A stretch of DNA of 13,981 nt from an uncultured Acetatifactor sp. (GTDB lineage Bacteria > Bacillota > Clostridia > Lachnospirales > Lachnospiraceae). The stretch covers positions 1 to 13,981 of the forward strand of contig CAJUAP010000085.1 in the NCBI GenBank assembly GCA_910584435.1, written 5' to 3'. Below are positions 12,833 through 13,981 of the stretch, in pieces. The notes under the pieces are model-generated. The model had not been told where the DNA came from. It saw only the letters and a list, made by a program, of their open reading frames with translations, and searched no databases. A program made the translations under genes and the position numbers. Every line of letters starts with the position of its first letter. Position 1 is the first letter of the stretch.

Positions 12833-13981
12833 TTATTCCACATCCGTTTTATCATCCGGGTCATCCGTATCTCCCAACAGTTCAACCACTTCCGCCTCGG
12901 TCATATAGGAAACATCTGTGATTTTGTTGTCTGCATCACGGACAATTTTGATATTGACGGTTCCTTTTGGGTTCATATTCAGTGTACAAAAGGATTTATT
13001 GGACCTGATGTCTAAAAAGATATTGACAAGCCGGCCCTGGTAATAATAGTCTTTTCCATTCATTGTGACTCCCACCGCCAGGTATTCCGCCATCTGCGCT
13101 TCGGCCCATTCTTTCTCCTGCTCGTCTTCCAGCTCGTCAAATTCCCCGCTCCGGTTCAGCTTATCAAAGAGCATGGATTGAAATGCCCAGTTTCCATCTT
13201 CCAAAGCCCTGTCCAGCCAAAGCTCCAACTCCGTTTCATCCATGCAGTCCGCCAAGGTGGAGAAAAAAGCTATTTCTTCATCAGCATATGCTTTTTCGGC
13301 AAAGTCGGCAAACAAAGCGGAATCTGTATCAAGCCCGCGCATAGCGACAGAAAAGAAAGCGAAGTCGCCATCTGCATAGATTTTTTCTATCCATTTCTTT
13401 TGAGCATTTTCATCCAGCCGGGGAAAAGTGATTTCAAACAGCGGCAGGCTGTCAGCCTCATAGTACCGCTCCGCCCAGGCCGCATAGTCATTGCTGCCTG
13501 GGCCTGTGTTCCCTTGTGCGGGGGTTTTATCCACGGCGGGGGATATATCCTCCAGCACCGCCCCACTCGTGCCTGTGTTCCCTTGTACGGGAGTTTTATC
13601 CACGGCCGCCTGGGAATTGCCCGTTGTACGATCAACTGCCGCGGCCGCAGGGTAAACGCCGACGAAAGCCGCCCCGAACATCACACACAGCGTCATCACA
13701 CCCGTCAAAAAGCGTATCACCGTTGACTTTTTCTTAAAATTCATAATTGCGTTTATCCTCTCTTTCAATAGCTGTTTATTTTCGTTTAACGTGACGGCTC
13801 CGAGATTTTCCTTGTATTTCCCAACTGCCGCCATAGCGTCAAGCAGGGTTTTTCCATAGTCCTGTGCGCTGCCGCTCCCCATTTTAACAAGGACGGCTTC
13901 ATCACAGGAAAATTCACAAGCCTTGCTAATTTCCCGGCTCATAAGATGAACCAGCGGATTAAACCAATGCAGACAGACGGT
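12833..13981 (-). CDS. M56/BlaR1-like membrane peptidase, C-terminal part (5' end outside window)
   Basis: The frame is open to the right edge, giving 382 visible residues; an internal ATG at 13942 is not the true start. The visible part opens with HWFNPLVHLMSREISKACE, then FSCDEAVL: the end of the M56 metallopeptidase domain, where the E of CDEAV is the likely third zinc ligand. The HExxH motif would lie outside. A membrane segment follows (about residues 85-114), then a Gly/Thr/Ala linker with 23-residue repeats. Three ~29-residue helical units (near 197, 227 and 255; pattern W/F-x-E-K/R...D-x-x-x-A-F-x-S) come next, then a tail around NGKDYYYQGRLVNIFLDIRS. Family members sense outside ligands and cleave a BlaI/MecI repressor. 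The partner is not in view. Confidence 0.88.
   Translation of the reverse strand, partial: TVCLHWFNPLVHLMSREISKACEFSCDEAVLVKMGSGSAQDYGKTLLDAMAAVGKYKENLGAVTLNENKQLLKERINAIMNFKKKSTVIRFLTGVMTLCVMFGAAFVGVYPAAAAVDRTTGNSQAAVDKTPVQGNTGTSGAVLEDISPAVDKTPAQGNTGPGSNDYAAWAERYYEADSLPLFEITFPRLDENAQKKWIEKIYADGDFAFFSVAMRGLDTDSALFADFAEKAYADEEIAFFSTLADCMDETELELWLDRALEDGNWAFQSMLFDKLNRSGEFDELEDEQEKEWAEAQMAEYLAVGVTMNGKDYYYQGRLVNIFLDIRSNKSFCTLNMNPKGTVNIKIVRDADNKITDVSYMTEAEVVELLGDTDDPDDKTDVE
13502..13606 (-). repeat. Tandem 69-bp (23-aa) repeat in the linker of the M56 protein
   Basis: A 36-base stretch at 13502-13537 recurs at 13571-13606 with two mismatches, a period of 69 bases. In protein it encodes AVDKTPxQGNTG twice; a weaker AAVDRTTGNSQ lies just before. 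The repeat falls directly after the last membrane segment, so copy number would set the length of the extracellular tether. Confidence 0.85.

Noticed and set aside
13940..13942. ATG at 13942 as the start of the M56 protein
   Set aside because: The frame continues upstream to the window edge with family-typical HWFNPLV, so the ATG is internal.
1..13981. CRISPR array, transposase, phage or toxin-antitoxin module
   Set aside because: No regularly spaced direct repeats of CRISPR type and no ORF with the relevant motifs were found on either strand.

Overview
The window looks like a chromosomal segment of a Clostridia gut-type anaerobe, most likely a Lachnospiraceae member. The evidence is a GGGtGRT-family protein next to an IscU-like scaffold, an archaeal/fungal-class aspartate-semialdehyde dehydrogenase, a tRNA gene with no encoded CCA, strong GGAGG-type ribosome binding sites and a BlaR1/M56-type peptidase with a repeat-rich outer domain. 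Most genes lie on the minus strand; only a two-gene ABC transporter runs on the plus strand. I inferred the taxonomy from gene families and did no search.

Layout from left to right. (1) 1-1530, minus: an IscU-like Fe-S scaffold gene followed 22 bp later by a GGGtGRT gene that runs off the left edge. (2) 1753-2916, minus: a hexapeptide-repeat (left-handed beta-helix) protein of the UDP-GlcNAc pyrophosphorylase-annotated type. Inverted-repeat units sharing the terminus AACAGTTC lie on both sides of it (1668-1753 and 2956-3099). (3) 3248-5443, minus: DNA topoisomerase III with an in-frame Gly/Ala/Glu/Lys repeat insertion. (4) 5556-7328, minus: a PAS/degenerate-GGDEF/EAL protein whose start codon lies inside a possible 51-codon cysteine-rich small ORF (7315-7470). 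(5) 7600-10138, minus: argH then asd, with a possible internal promoter before asd and an inverted repeat inside the argH promoter. (6) 10311-11883, plus: ATPase and permease of a SsuBC/TauBC/ThiXZ-like importer, with overlapping genes and no solute-binding protein in view. (7) 12181-12252, minus: tRNA-Thr(CGT) with a clear promoter. (8) 12401-13981, minus: the C-terminal part of an M56/BlaR1-like membrane peptidase cut by the right edge, then a frameshifted gene remnant.

The window is mostly housekeeping and metabolism: Fe-S biology, arginine and aspartate-family amino acids, DNA topology, c-di-GMP turnover and uptake. I found no CRISPR array, transposase, prophage module or recognisable defence cassette. 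The less ordinary items are the conserved but poorly understood Fe-S scaffold/GGGtGRT pair, the TIR-bounded intergenic repeats, the candidate small Cys-rich ORF overlapping the EAL gene, the repeat insertion in topB, and the repeat-built sensor domain of the M56 protein with decayed coding sequence behind it.
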